Source: Pelagibacter sp047722505
Lineage (GTDB): Bacteria > Pseudomonadota > Alphaproteobacteria > Pelagibacterales > Pelagibacteraceae
DNA: 64,000 nucleotides
Direction of reading: 5' to 3'
Assembly: GCF_047722505.1 (NCBI RefSeq)
Contig: NZ_CP159814.1
Span: 1,240,001 to 1,304,000 of the forward strand
Position numbers and translations under genes: made by a program. Positions 16,931 through 26,555 of this stretch are shown here, piece after piece. How positions within the stretch are numbered: position 1 is the first letter of the stretch; each line of letters starts with the position of its first letter. The notes under the pieces are model-generated. The model was given only the letters and a program-made list of their open reading frames with translations, was not told the origin of the DNA and did no database searches.

Positions 16931-19837
16931 TTATTCAAAAACCTTTTTAATAATTTCTTGTTGTTGTGCAATGTGTCTTTTTGCATATCCTGTTGCTGGG
17001 GATGCATCTGGACTTCTTCCTATATAAGAAATTTTACTATTATTAGCGTTAATAGTTTCTAATGTCCATTGTATATAGTCTCTTACAGAGAACCATCCAC
17101 CCATATTTTTTGGTTCTTCCTGACACCAATAAAATTTAGCATTTTTAGCGTAAGGCTTGAGTTCCTTAACAAGAGTTTTTGCAGGGAATGGATATAGTTG
17201 TTCAATTCTGAACAATATTACATCATCTTTTTTTAGTTTTTCTCTAGCATCTAATAAATCAAAATAAACTTTACCTGAACACATTATTACTTTTTTAATC
17301 TCTGAAGCTTTTCTTAATTTTATAAAACTATTAGTTTTTGGGTCTACGGCATGGTCCCATAATATTCTGTGAAATGAGTTTTCTTTACTAAAATCTTCTA
17401 AATTAGAAACACAATACTTGTTTCTTAATAAAGATTTAGGTGTCATCATTATTAATGGTTTTCTAAAATCTCTATGCATTTGTCTTCTTAACGCATGAAA
17501 ATAATTCGCTGGAGTAGTACAATTCATTACTTGCATGTTGTCATTAGAACATAATTGTAAAAATCTTTCTAAGCGAGCCGATGAATGTTCTGGACCTTGA
17601 CCTTCATAACCATGAGGTAGAAGCATTACTAGACCTGATGCCCTTGTCCATTTTCTCTCACCTGATGCAATAAATTGATCTATTACTACTTGTGCACCAT
17701 TAGCAAAATCACCAAATTGAGCTTCCCACATTGTTAGAGTGTTTGGCTGAACTAAACTATAACCATATTCAAAACCTAAAACTGCTAATTCTGACAAAAA
17801 ACTATCTACTACTTCAAATTGTTTTTGATTATTTGAAATATTATTTAATGGTACATATCGACTATTATCTAGCTGATTTCTTAGAACTGAATGTCTTTGA
17901 CTAAAAGTTCCTCTACCAGAATCTTGTCCAACTAGTCTTACTGGATATCCCTCTTCTAATAAGGACCCAAATGCTAGCGCTTCAGCCATTGACCAATCTA
18001 TACCTTTTCCATCTGACACTGCCAATCTTCTAGTATTTAAAATTTTAATTATAGTTTTATGTAAATTTAATCCCTCTGGTATTGAGTTAATTTTTTCAGA
18101 AATTTCTAAAAGTTTTCTCTGGTCAAAACCACTTATACCTCTTTTATCTTTTCCTTTTTCTGGTTTATATCTTGACCAACTTCCTTCATACCACTCAATT
18201 TTTGGTTTATAATCTTTTGCATTTTTGTATTGATCATCTAGTAAATTTTTAAAATCAGTTTTAAAATTTTTAAGTTCACTTTCTGAAAGTGTATTTTCAT
18301 TTATTAATTTGCTTCCATATATTTCTACTGGCGTAGGGTGTGATCTAATTTTTTTATACATTAGCGGCTGAGTAAATGAAGGTTCATCCCCTTCATTATG
18401 GCCAAACCTTCTGTAACAGATTATATCTACCACAACGTCTCTGTTAAATTTTAGCCTAAATTCTGTTGCAACTCTTGTTGCATAAACAACGGCTTCTGGA
18501 TCATCACCGTTTACATGAAGTATTGGAGCATCTACCATTTTTGCAACATCCGATGGATATGGTGATGATCTTGCAAATCTTGGGCTTGTTGTAAAACCTA
18601 TTTGATTATTAACAATAAAATGAATTGTTCCCCCTGTGTTATGTCCTGGTAAACCAGACATTGCGAAACATTCCGCAACAACACCTTGGCCAGCAAATGC
18701 TGCATCACCATGTATTAAAATAGGTAAAACTTTATTTCTATTTTTATCTTCATGAAAAAATTGTTTTCCTCTAGTCTGTCCTAATACAACAGGATTGACC
18801 GCTTCTAAGTGTGAAGGGTTGTCTGTAAGACCCACATGTATAGAATTTCCATCAAATTCTCTATCGGACGAAGCTCCTAAATGGTATTTTACATCACCAG
18901 CACCCTCTTCTCCAAATGCTTCTACGTCTCCTGCAAATTCATTGAATATCCTTTTGTATGATTTTTGTAAAACGTTTGCTAGCACATTGAGTCTGCCTCT
19001 GTGAGACATTCCAATTTTAACTTCTTTAGCTCCTGATTGACCAGCAATTTTAATAATTTGCTCTAAAGCAGGGATTAAGCTTTCTCCTCCATCTAATCCA
19101 AATCTTTTTGTACCAACATATTTCGTATGTAAAAATTTTTCAAATCCTTCAGCTTGAATAAGTTTTTTTAAAATAGCTTCTTTACCATTCTTTGTGAATT
19201 GAAGAGAGTTCTCATCCTGCTCAATTCTATCTCTAAGCCATTTTCTTTCAGTTGGGTTTGATATATGCATATACTCATAACCAATTGGCCCACAATAAGT
19301 TTTATTTAAAAAACTTAATATTTCTTTTACAGTAGAGTGCTCTTTATTTATCACACCATCTAAATAAATTTTTTCATTATAGTTTTCTTTTTTAAATCCA
19401 TAATATTCAGGATGTAATTCATCTAGATACTCTGTTTGCATCATTAGGAGTGGGTCAAGCTTTGCTAATAAATGTCCCCTTTGTCTATAAGCTCTAATTA
19501 ACGCAACAGCTCTAATAGAGTTAACATTGCTTTTGATTAAATCTTTTGAATTAACTTTTGTATCATTGCTTCCATTGAAAAGTTTTTTTTCATCTTCTTC
19601 AATTCTTTTTTCAATTTCATCAATATCAATTTTTTGTTTTATACCCCACGATGGTCCATTAATTTCCTTGGCAATCATACTTAAGTCTTCACCTATACCC
19701 TCAAAATAATGTTGCCAACTTTCAGGAAGATCTTTGTCTTTATTGATAAATTTTAAATACATTTGTTCTATAAATGCACTGTTAGATTTACTAAGAAATG
19801 AAGTTTTTTCGAATTCAAGATTTTTTGATGATGACAT
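16931..19837 (-). CDS. sucA: 2-oxoglutarate dehydrogenase E1 component
   Basis: E1 is the thiamin-diphosphate decarboxylase of the TCA complex. The 968 residues include an N-terminal segment SAFIEQMYLKFINKD (E2-binding region). Then come GMSHRGRLNVLANVLQK, HGDAAFAGQGVVAE (ThDP/Mg site), VDIICYRRFGHNEGDEP and the pyrimidine-domain motif GQDSGRGTFSQRH. The C-terminal MGGWFSVRDYI and YIGRSPDASPATG are typical of SucA. Length is normal for the family. It follows sucD by 34 bases and precedes sucB. Confidence 0.96.
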   Translation of the reverse strand: MSSSKNLEFEKTSFLSKSNSAFIEQMYLKFINKDKDLPESWQHYFEGIGEDLSMIAKEINGPSWGIKQKIDIDEIEKRIEEDEKKLFNGSNDTKVNSKDLIKSNVNSIRAVALIRAYRQRGHLLAKLDPLLMMQTEYLDELHPEYYGFKKENYNEKIYLDGVINKEHSTVKEILSFLNKTYCGPIGYEYMHISNPTERKWLRDRIEQDENSLQFTKNGKEAILKKLIQAEGFEKFLHTKYVGTKRFGLDGGESLIPALEQIIKIAGQSGAKEVKIGMSHRGRLNVLANVLQKSYKRIFNEFAGDVEAFGEEGAGDVKYHLGASSDREFDGNSIHVGLTDNPSHLEAVNPVVLGQTRGKQFFHEDKNRNKVLPILIHGDAAFAGQGVVAECFAMSGLPGHNTGGTIHFIVNNQIGFTTSPRFARSSPYPSDVAKMVDAPILHVNGDDPEAVVYATRVATEFRLKFNRDVVVDIICYRRFGHNEGDEPSFTQPLMYKKIRSHPTPVEIYGSKLINENTLSESELKNFKTDFKNLLDDQYKNAKDYKPKIEWYEGSWSRYKPEKGKDKRGISGFDQRKLLEISEKINSIPEGLNLHKTIIKILNTRRLAVSDGKGIDWSMAEALAFGSLLEEGYPVRLVGQDSGRGTFSQRHSVLRNQLDNSRYVPLNNISNNQKQFEVVDSFLSELAVLGFEYGYSLVQPNTLTMWEAQFGDFANGAQVVIDQFIASGERKWTRASGLVMLLPHGYEGQGPEHSSARLERFLQLCSNDNMQVMNCTTPANYFHALRRQMHRDFRKPLIMMTPKSLLRNKYCVSNLEDFSKENSFHRILWDHAVDPKTNSFIKLRKASEIKKVIMCSGKVYFDLLDAREKLKKDDVILFRIEQLYPFPAKTLVKELKPYAKNAKFYWCQEEPKNMGGWFSVRDYIQWTLETINANNSKISYIGRSPDASPATGYAKRHIAQQQEIIKKVFE

Positions 19838-19871
19838 CTATTTTATTGATATAATATCAGATAATTAATTT

Positions 19872-20747
19872 TCAATTAGATAATTTATTAAATAATGTTT
19901 TACCTAGTTCAGATGGCGATTTTGCAATAGTAATCCCACATTCTTCCATTTTTTTAATCTTATCTTCTGCCCCACCTTTACCACCTGAGATAATAGCTCC
20001 TGCGTGTCCCATAGTTCTTCCGGGAGGCGCTGTTATTCCAGCTACGAATCCAACCATAGGCTTTTTTATTTTATGATTCTTAACAAATTCAGCTGCTTCT
20101 TCTTCAGCAGAACCACCAATTTCTCCTATCATAAGAATAGATTCCGTTTCATTATCATTTAAAAATAAATCTAAACAATCAATAAAATTTGTTCCATTTA
20201 TTGGATCTCCACCAATTCCTATACAAGTAGATTGTCCTAATCCATTTTCAGTTGTTTGCGCAACTGCTTCATAAGTTAAAGTTCCAGATCTTGAAACAAT
20301 TCCAACAGAACCTTTCTTGTGAATGTCTCCGGGCATAATTCCGATTTTACATTCATCAGGTGTAATTATCCCAGGACAGTTAGGTCCTATCAACCTGCTT
20401 TTTGAGCTATTTAGTTTTTGTTTAACACGAAGCATATCTTGAATTGGTACACCTTCAGTAATACAAACTATAAGCTCTATGGATGCATCAATAGCTTCTA
20501 TAATAGCAGCAGCTGCAAATTTTGCTGGCACATAAATCATAGTTGCATCAGCACCAACTTCTTGTTTTGCTTCAGCTACGGTATTAAATACTGGTCGGTC
20601 AAGATGTTTTTGTCCTCCTTTTTTTGGAGTAACTCCACCTACAAGATTGGTTCCATATTTTAGTGCCTGTTCTGAATGAAAAGTACCATGTGTACCTGTA
20701 AAACCTTGACATATAACTTTTGTATTTTTATTAATTAAAACTGACAT
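19872..20747 (-). CDS. sucD: Succinyl-CoA ligase, alpha subunit
   Basis: This enzyme makes ATP or GTP from succinyl-CoA with SucC. The 291 residues hold the CoA-binding start VICQGFTGTHGTFHSEQA. The central LIGPNCPGIITPDECKIGIMPG region and the phospho-His motif GHAGAIISGGKGGAEDKI are also present. Length matches the bacterial family. It starts one base after the sucC stop. Confidence 0.96.
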   Translation of the reverse strand: MSVLINKNTKVICQGFTGTHGTFHSEQALKYGTNLVGGVTPKKGGQKHLDRPVFNTVAEAKQEVGADATMIYVPAKFAAAAIIEAIDASIELIVCITEGVPIQDMLRVKQKLNSSKSRLIGPNCPGIITPDECKIGIMPGDIHKKGSVGIVSRSGTLTYEAVAQTTENGLGQSTCIGIGGDPINGTNFIDCLDLFLNDNETESILMIGEIGGSAEEEAAEFVKNHKIKKPMVGFVAGITAPPGRTMGHAGAIISGGKGGAEDKIKKMEECGITIAKSPSELGKTLFNKLSN

Positions 20748-20748
20748 T

Positions 20749-21909
20749 CTATTTTATAGCCTCTACTATTTTTTGTGCAGCATCATCTAAATTTTCTGCT
20801 GAAATTAGTTTTAATCCTGAGTTATCTAGAATTTCTTTTCCTTCTCTAAAATTTGTTCCAGCAAGTCTAACTACTAGTGGAACACTTATATTTATTTCTT
20901 TAGCAGCATCAACAACACCCTGAGCAAGAACATCACATCTCATTATTCCACCAAAAATATTTATTAATATGCCTTTAACATTTTTATCTGAAAGAATTAT
21001 TTTTAAAGCAGCAGAAACTTTTTCTTTTGAAGCTCCTCCACCAACATCTAAAAAATTTGCTGGTTCCTCACCATATAATTTAATTATGTCCATCGTTGCC
21101 ATTGCTAAACCTGCTCCATTAACCATACAACCAATGCTTCCATCTAATTTTATATAAGCAAGATCATGTTTGCTCGCTTCTATTTCTGCTGGATCTTCTT
21201 CATTTAAATCTCTCAACTCTATAATTTCAGGGTGTCTAAATAGTGCATTAGAATCAAAATTAACCTTTGCGTCTAAGCAGATTATATTTTTTTCTTTAGT
21301 TAATATTAGTGGGTTAACCTCAACCATATTAGCATCCGTGCCTAGAAACATATTATATATTGATTTAATTAGTGCTATTGCTTGTTTTTTAGCATCATCT
21401 GTTAAATCGTAAATTTTGATTATCTTTTCACAATCAACGTCTGAAATTTCTTTAACAATATCTACTTTTGTTGTTATAATTTTATCAGGTGTGCTATCTG
21501 CAACCTCTTCAATATCCATTCCACCTTGATCACTTGATATGAATACAATTTTTGAACTTGCTCTATCAATTAAGCACGATAGATAAAACTCTTTATCTAT
21601 ATTGGAAGATACTTCCACATATAATCTTTTAACTTCTCTTCCTTCAGGACCAGTTTGATGTGTTACAAGTGTTTTTCCTAATAATTCTTTTGCAGCAACA
21701 CCTAGTTCTTCAATAGTATCTAATATTTTTACACCTCCAGCTTTACCTCTTCCGCCAGCATGGATTTGTGCTTTTAATACAAACTTTTCTGTTTTTAATG
21801 ATTTTGCTTTTTCAATCAAATCATCAACTGTGAAAGCAAAGATACCTACTGGCACAACTGCTCCATATTCTTTTAAGATTTTTTTGGCTTGATGCTCGTG
21901 GATGTTCAT
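20749..21909 (-). CDS. sucC: Succinyl-CoA ligase, beta subunit
   Basis: This is the ATP-grasp subunit that binds nucleotide and succinate. The 386 residues begin MNIHEHQAKKILKEYGA and include the Gly-rich nucleotide loop QIHAGGRGKAGGVK (about 47-60). LILTKEKNIICLDAKVNFD (metal site) and the C-terminal GSIGCMVNGAGLAMATMD and FGGIMRCD follow. It starts two bases after mdh and abuts sucD, so the three genes form one unit. Confidence 0.96.
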   Translation of the reverse strand: MNIHEHQAKKILKEYGAVVPVGIFAFTVDDLIEKAKSLKTEKFVLKAQIHAGGRGKAGGVKILDTIEELGVAAKELLGKTLVTHQTGPEGREVKRLYVEVSSNIDKEFYLSCLIDRASSKIVFISSDQGGMDIEEVADSTPDKIITTKVDIVKEISDVDCEKIIKIYDLTDDAKKQAIALIKSIYNMFLGTDANMVEVNPLILTKEKNIICLDAKVNFDSNALFRHPEIIELRDLNEEDPAEIEASKHDLAYIKLDGSIGCMVNGAGLAMATMDIIKLYGEEPANFLDVGGGASKEKVSAALKIILSDKNVKGILINIFGGIMRCDVLAQGVVDAAKEINISVPLVVRLAGTNFREGKEILDNSGLKLISAENLDDAAQKIVEAIK

Positions 21910-21911
21910 TA

Positions 21912-22877
21912 TTATTTAGAAAGATCTGGATCTATTTTAGATGCAGCTTCCCATAATGCTTTAACAGCATCTATTGAATGCATAAATTCTTTTTTTTCTT
22001 TTTCATCCAAGTCTATTTGTTCTATTTTTTCAACACCATCTTTTCCAATTATTACTGGTACACCAGCATAAACATTATCAACGCTATACTCTCCATTTAA
22101 TTGAACTGCGCATGGAAGTAATTTTTTTTCATCATTTAAATATGCTTCTGCCATTTGTACCCCTGAAGCTGCTGGTGCATAAAATGCAGAACCTTTTTCT
22201 AAATATTTAACAATCTCAGCTCCTCCATCTCTAGTTCTTTGGTAAATTTCTTCTAGTCTTTCTGGGGATATTTTTCCTTCTTTGACTAAGTCTAATAATG
22301 GTTTACCTGAAATTTTTGTGAATCTTGGTAGAGGAACCATTGTGTCTCCATGACCTCCCATAACCATTGCTTCAATTTCTTTTACAGGAACGTTTAACTC
22401 TAGAGATAAAAATAACTTAAATCTTGAGCTATCTAAAATACCTGCCATTCCAACCACTTTACTTGCTGGTAAGCCTGAAAATTTTTGAAAAGCCATCACC
22501 ATAACGTCTAGTGGATTTGTAATGCATATTACAAATGCATTGGGTGCATTTTTTTTAATACCTTCTGCAACTTGTTTAATAATCTTTAAATTTATGCCTA
22601 ATAGGTCATCTCTACTCATACCTGGTTTTCTTGGCACACCAGCAGTTATTATTATTACGTCCGAATCTTTTGTATCTTCATAATTATCTGTACCTGAGAA
22701 CTTTACATTAAACCCTTCTACAGATGATGATTGAGCAATATCTAGTGCTTTTCCTTTAGCAAATCCAGCTGCAACATCAAAAAGAACTACTTCGTTGGCT
22801 ACCTCTTTAGTGCCAATTAAATGTGCTAAAGTACCACCAATTTGACCCGCACCTATTAAAGAAATTTTTTTTTTCAT
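21912..22877 (-). CDS. mdh: Malate dehydrogenase, LDH-like NAD-dependent type
   Basis: MDH oxidises malate to oxaloacetate. The 321 residues carry the Rossmann motif ISLIGAGQIGGTLAHL, the substrate-loop region AGVPRKPGMSRDDLLGIN, the Asn of ICITNPLDVM, and the catalytic-His segment VMGGHGDTMVPLPRFTKISG. The Arg pair in the loop and the sequence pattern indicate the alphaproteobacterial MDH type rather than lactate dehydrogenase. It is first in the TCA run; its start is followed upstream by a 59-base spacer. Confidence 0.95.
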   Translation of the reverse strand: MKKKISLIGAGQIGGTLAHLIGTKEVANEVVLFDVAAGFAKGKALDIAQSSSVEGFNVKFSGTDNYEDTKDSDVIIITAGVPRKPGMSRDDLLGINLKIIKQVAEGIKKNAPNAFVICITNPLDVMVMAFQKFSGLPASKVVGMAGILDSSRFKLFLSLELNVPVKEIEAMVMGGHGDTMVPLPRFTKISGKPLLDLVKEGKISPERLEEIYQRTRDGGAEIVKYLEKGSAFYAPAASGVQMAEAYLNDEKKLLPCAVQLNGEYSVDNVYAGVPVIIGKDGVEKIEQIDLDEKEKKEFMHSIDAVKALWEAASKIDPDLSK

Positions 22878-22936
22878 ATATAGGAGTATCTTTTATTGAT
22901 AATTAATGAATATTCAACTGAATTTTAAATTATTAT

Positions 22937-23380
22937 CTATTTATCTTCAGTGAGTTGAGAGCAGATAGCCATGTCATCAGAGATATATGACCCTTTAAAA
23001 TGTGATTTATTTTTTTCCCAATTTTTTTTACCATCAGTTATATAATTATTGAATAACTCTTTTCTATTTTCTTCAGCTTTTTTTTGAGCTTCTTCTAATT
23101 TTTTTTCTTCATCGATGACCATTAATTCTATCGACTTAAATAAAAGACTATTTGATATCTCAATAAAATTTTTAGAGCTTAGAGCATCTGTCTTTAAAAT
23201 AATGCCAGATGCATAAGCATAAATTGCACCGCATCTATTCAATAAGTAAATTTGTGTTGTGGCATTTTCTATATCTTTTTTATCTAAATAATCTTTTAAA
23301 GAAGTATTAGAATTTGCACTAGCAAGAGTAAAAGAGCTTACTAAAGATAATATTGTAATTAAAAAAATTGTCTTTTTCAT
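22937..23380 (-). CDS. Small secreted protein of unknown function
   Basis: This 147-residue protein has a clear signal peptide (about 1-22, cut near LASANS). A mostly helical mature region follows, with two Cys (in LNRCGAIYAYASG and DDMAICSQL) near its two ends, perhaps forming one disulfide. A charged coiled-coil-like stretch (EEKKLEEAQKKAEENRKEL) occupies about 96-116. I do not recognise a family. It is on the same strand as, and just after, the TRAP genes, with 18 bases to dctM, so it may be co-transcribed with them. Confidence 0.7.
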   Translation of the reverse strand: MKKTIFLITILSLVSSFTLASANSNTSLKDYLDKKDIENATTQIYLLNRCGAIYAYASGIILKTDALSSKNFIEISNSLLFKSIELMVIDEEKKLEEAQKKAEENRKELFNNYITDGKKNWEKNKSHFKGSYISDDMAICSQLTEDK

Positions 23381-23398
23381 AAATTATACATTAAATCT

Positions 23399-24760
23399 TT
23401 ATGGACCATAGGCTACTTTTGGAAGCCATGTAACGATTTGGGGAAAGTTAAAAACTATTGCAACTGCTACTGCTTGTAAAATAACAAATGGAATTATTCC
23501 TCTATAGATGTTTTGTATTGTTATTCCTTGAGGGGCTACACCCTTCATATAAAATAAAGCAAAGCCAACTGGTGGAGTTATAAAAGAAGTTTGTAGAACA
23601 ACTGCAAACATAACTATAAACCACACCATATCAACACCAAGATCAACCATAACTGGGGCTAAAAAAGGTAATAAAATTAATGTAATCTCTATCCAGTCTA
23701 AAAAGAAACCTAGTATAAAGGCGATACACAACACAACTATCACAACTCCATTTGGACCATAAGGCAATCCTTTTAAAGCGCCTTCTATCAATTCATCTCC
23801 ACCCAATCCTCTTAAAACTAAAGCAAACATTGTTGCTCCCACAAATAATGCAAATATATATGATGTTGTATGAGTAGTTTTTCTAATTACACTTTTTAAA
23901 TCCTTTAAAGAAAGTCTTCCTCTTATTAGAGCTAAAATAGATGCCCCTAGCGCACCCACCCCTGACGCTTCTGTAGGGGTTGCTATACCCATAAAAATAC
24001 TTCCTAAAACTGCTATTATTAATAAAGCTGGTGGTATAATTGATTTGAATACTCTTAAAATAATATCTAAAGAAACAGGTTTTGCATTTTTTGGTGCTGG
24101 AGCAACTTTTGGTTTTAAGTATGCATAGGTAATAATAAAAACTGTATATAATAATCCAAGCATCAAACCAGGAAATACTGCTCCCATAAATAAATCACCT
24201 ACAGAAATTCTCACTTGATCACCCATAATCACTAGCATGATGCTAGGAGGTATTAAAATTCCAAGTGTACCCGTTGCACAAACAACTCCACATGCAAGGT
24301 CTGGGCTGTAATTATTTTTTAACATTAAAGGAACTCCTAAAATTGTAAGTAAAACAACGGATGCTCCAATGATTCCTGTTGATGCTGCTAATAACACTCC
24401 AATAAAAACAACTGCTATTGCTAGTCCACCTCTCATACGACCAAATAATTTTGCTAAGTCTGTCATGAGGTCTTCTGCTATTCCAGATTTATCCATCATT
24501 ATTCCCATAAAGATAAACATCGGAAGGGCAACTAGTACCCAGTTTGCCATAACTCCGTATAATCTATAAACTACCATCGAAGAAAATTTCCAATCAACTC
24601 CAAAAAAAGTGTCTAAATAAGTATCAGATAACATTGCAATTAAAGTAAATAATACCGCTAGGCCTCCCATTGTCCACGCAACTGGGAATCCAATAAAAAT
24701 TAGAGTTATGAAGCTCAAAAAGAGCAATATTGACATGTAATATTCTGAAATTAATTCCAT
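23399..24760 (-). CDS. dctM: TRAP transporter large permease DctM
   Basis: This is the large membrane subunit of a sodium-driven tripartite transporter. The 453 residues form about 12 membrane helices. They include the DctM pattern FIGFPVAWTMGGLAVLFTLIAM near the start, GIIGASVVLLTILGVPLMLKNNYSPDLACGVV, and ATGTLGILIPPSIMLVIMG. The C-terminal SFITPPVGFALFYMKGVAP is also typical. It is separated from dctQ by one codon gap or less and follows it directly, the usual dctP-Q-M order. Confidence 0.93.
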   Translation of the reverse strand: MELISEYYMSILLFLSFITLIFIGFPVAWTMGGLAVLFTLIAMLSDTYLDTFFGVDWKFSSMVVYRLYGVMANWVLVALPMFIFMGIMMDKSGIAEDLMTDLAKLFGRMRGGLAIAVVFIGVLLAASTGIIGASVVLLTILGVPLMLKNNYSPDLACGVVCATGTLGILIPPSIMLVIMGDQVRISVGDLFMGAVFPGLMLGLLYTVFIITYAYLKPKVAPAPKNAKPVSLDIILRVFKSIIPPALLIIAVLGSIFMGIATPTEASGVGALGASILALIRGRLSLKDLKSVIRKTTHTTSYIFALFVGATMFALVLRGLGGDELIEGALKGLPYGPNGVVIVVLCIAFILGFFLDWIEITLILLPFLAPVMVDLGVDMVWFIVMFAVVLQTSFITPPVGFALFYMKGVAPQGITIQNIYRGIIPFVILQAVAVAIVFNFPQIVTWLPKVAYGP

Positions 24761-25330
24761 CTATTTTATTTTTTCAAACCCTGATCGAATAGTTGCTAGA
24801 ACCCTAGTTATTCTTGATAAGCCAGCTAATAATAATAAAAAGAAACTAAATACTAGAAAACCTTTTACAAGCCATCTTGCAGGTAATCCATTTGCAGAAG
24901 TAGATCTTTCACTTGTTTCCCATGATAGTTCAAAAAATGGAACTGAGTAAATAAGCACTAAAATAATGAATGGTAAAAACAATAGAAGAATTCCAAAAAA
25001 CTCAAACCAAAGTCTTCTTTTGTAAGCCATACTATCTGTCAAAACATCTACTCTAACATGTAAGTCTACTACGTAAGTAGATGACAGGCCAACTAGCCAA
25101 CCTACAGCATAAAGGTGCCACTGTAATTCTTCTAACTCGATCATCCCACTCTTAAATACATATCTAAGGATTACATTAAGAATAATTACAGCAACTAAAA
25201 CAACCCATATCCAATTAAATATTTCGCCTACACTATTTATAAACCCATCTATCTTTCTTGTAATTGGAAGATGTTTTAGCTGAAGTTTTTTATCTAAGCT
25301 ATTTTGAATTTTTGTGAAATCATTTGCCAT
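24761..25330 (-). CDS. dctQ: TRAP transporter small permease DctQ
   Basis: DctQ is the small membrane subunit. The 189 residues have four predicted membrane segments starting about residue 35, including IFNWIWVVLVAVIILNVILRYVFK. The loop LEELQWHLYAVGWLVGLS and VVDLHVRVDVL (the DctQ motif that meets DctM) follow. It lies between the dctP terminator hairpin and dctM. Confidence 0.9.
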   Translation of the reverse strand: MANDFTKIQNSLDKKLQLKHLPITRKIDGFINSVGEIFNWIWVVLVAVIILNVILRYVFKSGMIELEELQWHLYAVGWLVGLSSTYVVDLHVRVDVLTDSMAYKRRLWFEFFGILLLFLPFIILVLIYSVPFFELSWETSERSTSANGLPARWLVKGFLVFSFFLLLLAGLSRITRVLATIRSGFEKIK

Positions 25331-25353
25331 AAAAATCTGTTTTAATTAAAAAG

Positions 25354-25381
25354 AAAAGCAGCCGGTAAACCGACTGCTTTT
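25354..25381 (-). terminator. Hairpin terminator between dctP and dctQM
   Basis: On the minus strand the sequence reads AAAAGCAGTCGG, loop TTTA, CCGGCTGCTTTT, followed by TTTTC/TTTTT. The single mismatch on plus is a G-U pair on minus, supporting this strand. It lies 33 bases after the dctP stop and 23 before the dctQ start, where partial termination would leave more dctP than dctQM message. Confidence 0.8.
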
Positions 25382-25414
25382 TAACTTTATTATAAACTTT
25401 TAAAGTATTAAATA

Positions 25415-26494
25415 CTAAAAGTTTCTAGGTAAATAACCCCATTTTTGCCAAACATCATACTCTTTCATGAATGCTTGTTGAGAGTTCCAAACTTTTTTAA
25501 AGTCAGCATCTTTAGCAGACTGTTCTGCCATAACTTTTGCACTAACTTTTTGAAGTTCTCTCAATACGCTATCAGGCAATCTAGCAGCTGTTACACCTTT
25601 AGAAGGGAAGCTTGCAATTTGCTTTCCTTGTAAAAATTCACCAGTTGTTATTGCTCTCATAGCCGCTGCTGTACAAGCCATCTCAAACAATGCTTGGTCA
25701 GCTGGACCTATTTTTTTCCATAGGTCTAAATTGACCATGAAGTGAGTAGATGTTGATACTTGGTGCCAACCTGGAAATAGGTTGAACTTAGTAATCTTGT
25801 GAAAACCAAGTACTTCATCAATTGCAGGCATTGAATATTCTGTTGCATCTAGAGTTCCTTTTTCTAGAGCAGCAAAAATTTCACCACCAGCCATCAATGT
25901 TGCAGATGCTCCTATTTCATTTAAAACCATTCCTCCTAAACCTGAGAAACGAATTTTTAAACCTTTGAGATCATCTAGACTTGTAATTGGATTTCTATAC
26001 CAACCAGCAGTTTCGGGCCCAATTGTACTACATAACAAAACTTTGATATTTTGTTTATTATAAATATCATTTGCTAATTTTGAACCTTCTCCTTCAAACC
26101 ACCATGCAGCATATTCCCATGGCTCCATTCCAAACGGTACCGCTGCAAATAAAACAGCTGCTGGAATTCTTCCTTGGTCATAAGCCATATAGTTGTAAGC
26201 TGCAGGTAAATCACCTTTACTAATTGAAGGCGAAATTTCTAATGGTGGAAGAATTTTTCCAGGCTCATAAACCTTTAATTTAATTCTACCATCTGTAGCT
26301 TTGTCTAAAGTGTCTGCTAAACGAGCAATCGGATCTCCAAGTGCTGGCCAACCAGTGTTGAAAGTAGACTGTACTTTCCATCTGATTTTTTCTGCTGCAC
26401 TAACTTGCTGAAATGAAAAAGTCATCATTAAAGCAAATACAGCAAAAACACCAATAAAAGAATTTATTAGCGATTTTGATTTATTATTTTTCAT
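25415..26494 (-). CDS. dctP: TRAP substrate-binding protein DctP (2-oxoacid/TakP-like group)
   Basis: This periplasmic binding protein delivers a carboxylate to DctQM. I chose the ATG at 26494 (359 residues), which has GAGAGGGAA just upstream and gives a normal signal peptide ending VSAAEK. An earlier in-frame start would add 35 residues that do not look like a leader. Family marks are the start WKVQSTFNTGWPALGDPIARLAD, the Arg in LDDLKGLKIRFSG, and GGEIFAALEKGTLDATEYSMP with HFMVNLDLWK. The pattern resembles TakP, so a 2-oxoacid or similar C3-C4 carboxylate is a fair guess, not proven. Confidence 0.88.
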   Translation of the reverse strand: MKNNKSKSLINSFIGVFAVFALMMTFSFQQVSAAEKIRWKVQSTFNTGWPALGDPIARLADTLDKATDGRIKLKVYEPGKILPPLEISPSISKGDLPAAYNYMAYDQGRIPAAVLFAAVPFGMEPWEYAAWWFEGEGSKLANDIYNKQNIKVLLCSTIGPETAGWYRNPITSLDDLKGLKIRFSGLGGMVLNEIGASATLMAGGEIFAALEKGTLDATEYSMPAIDEVLGFHKITKFNLFPGWHQVSTSTHFMVNLDLWKKIGPADQALFEMACTAAAMRAITTGEFLQGKQIASFPSKGVTAARLPDSVLRELQKVSAKVMAEQSAKDADFKKVWNSQQAFMKEYDVWQKWGYLPRNF

Positions 26495-26555
26495 ATTTCC
26501 CTCTCTGTTGTTTTTTAAGTTGTTTGTTCTTAAAGAAAAGTATCTCCAACTCATA

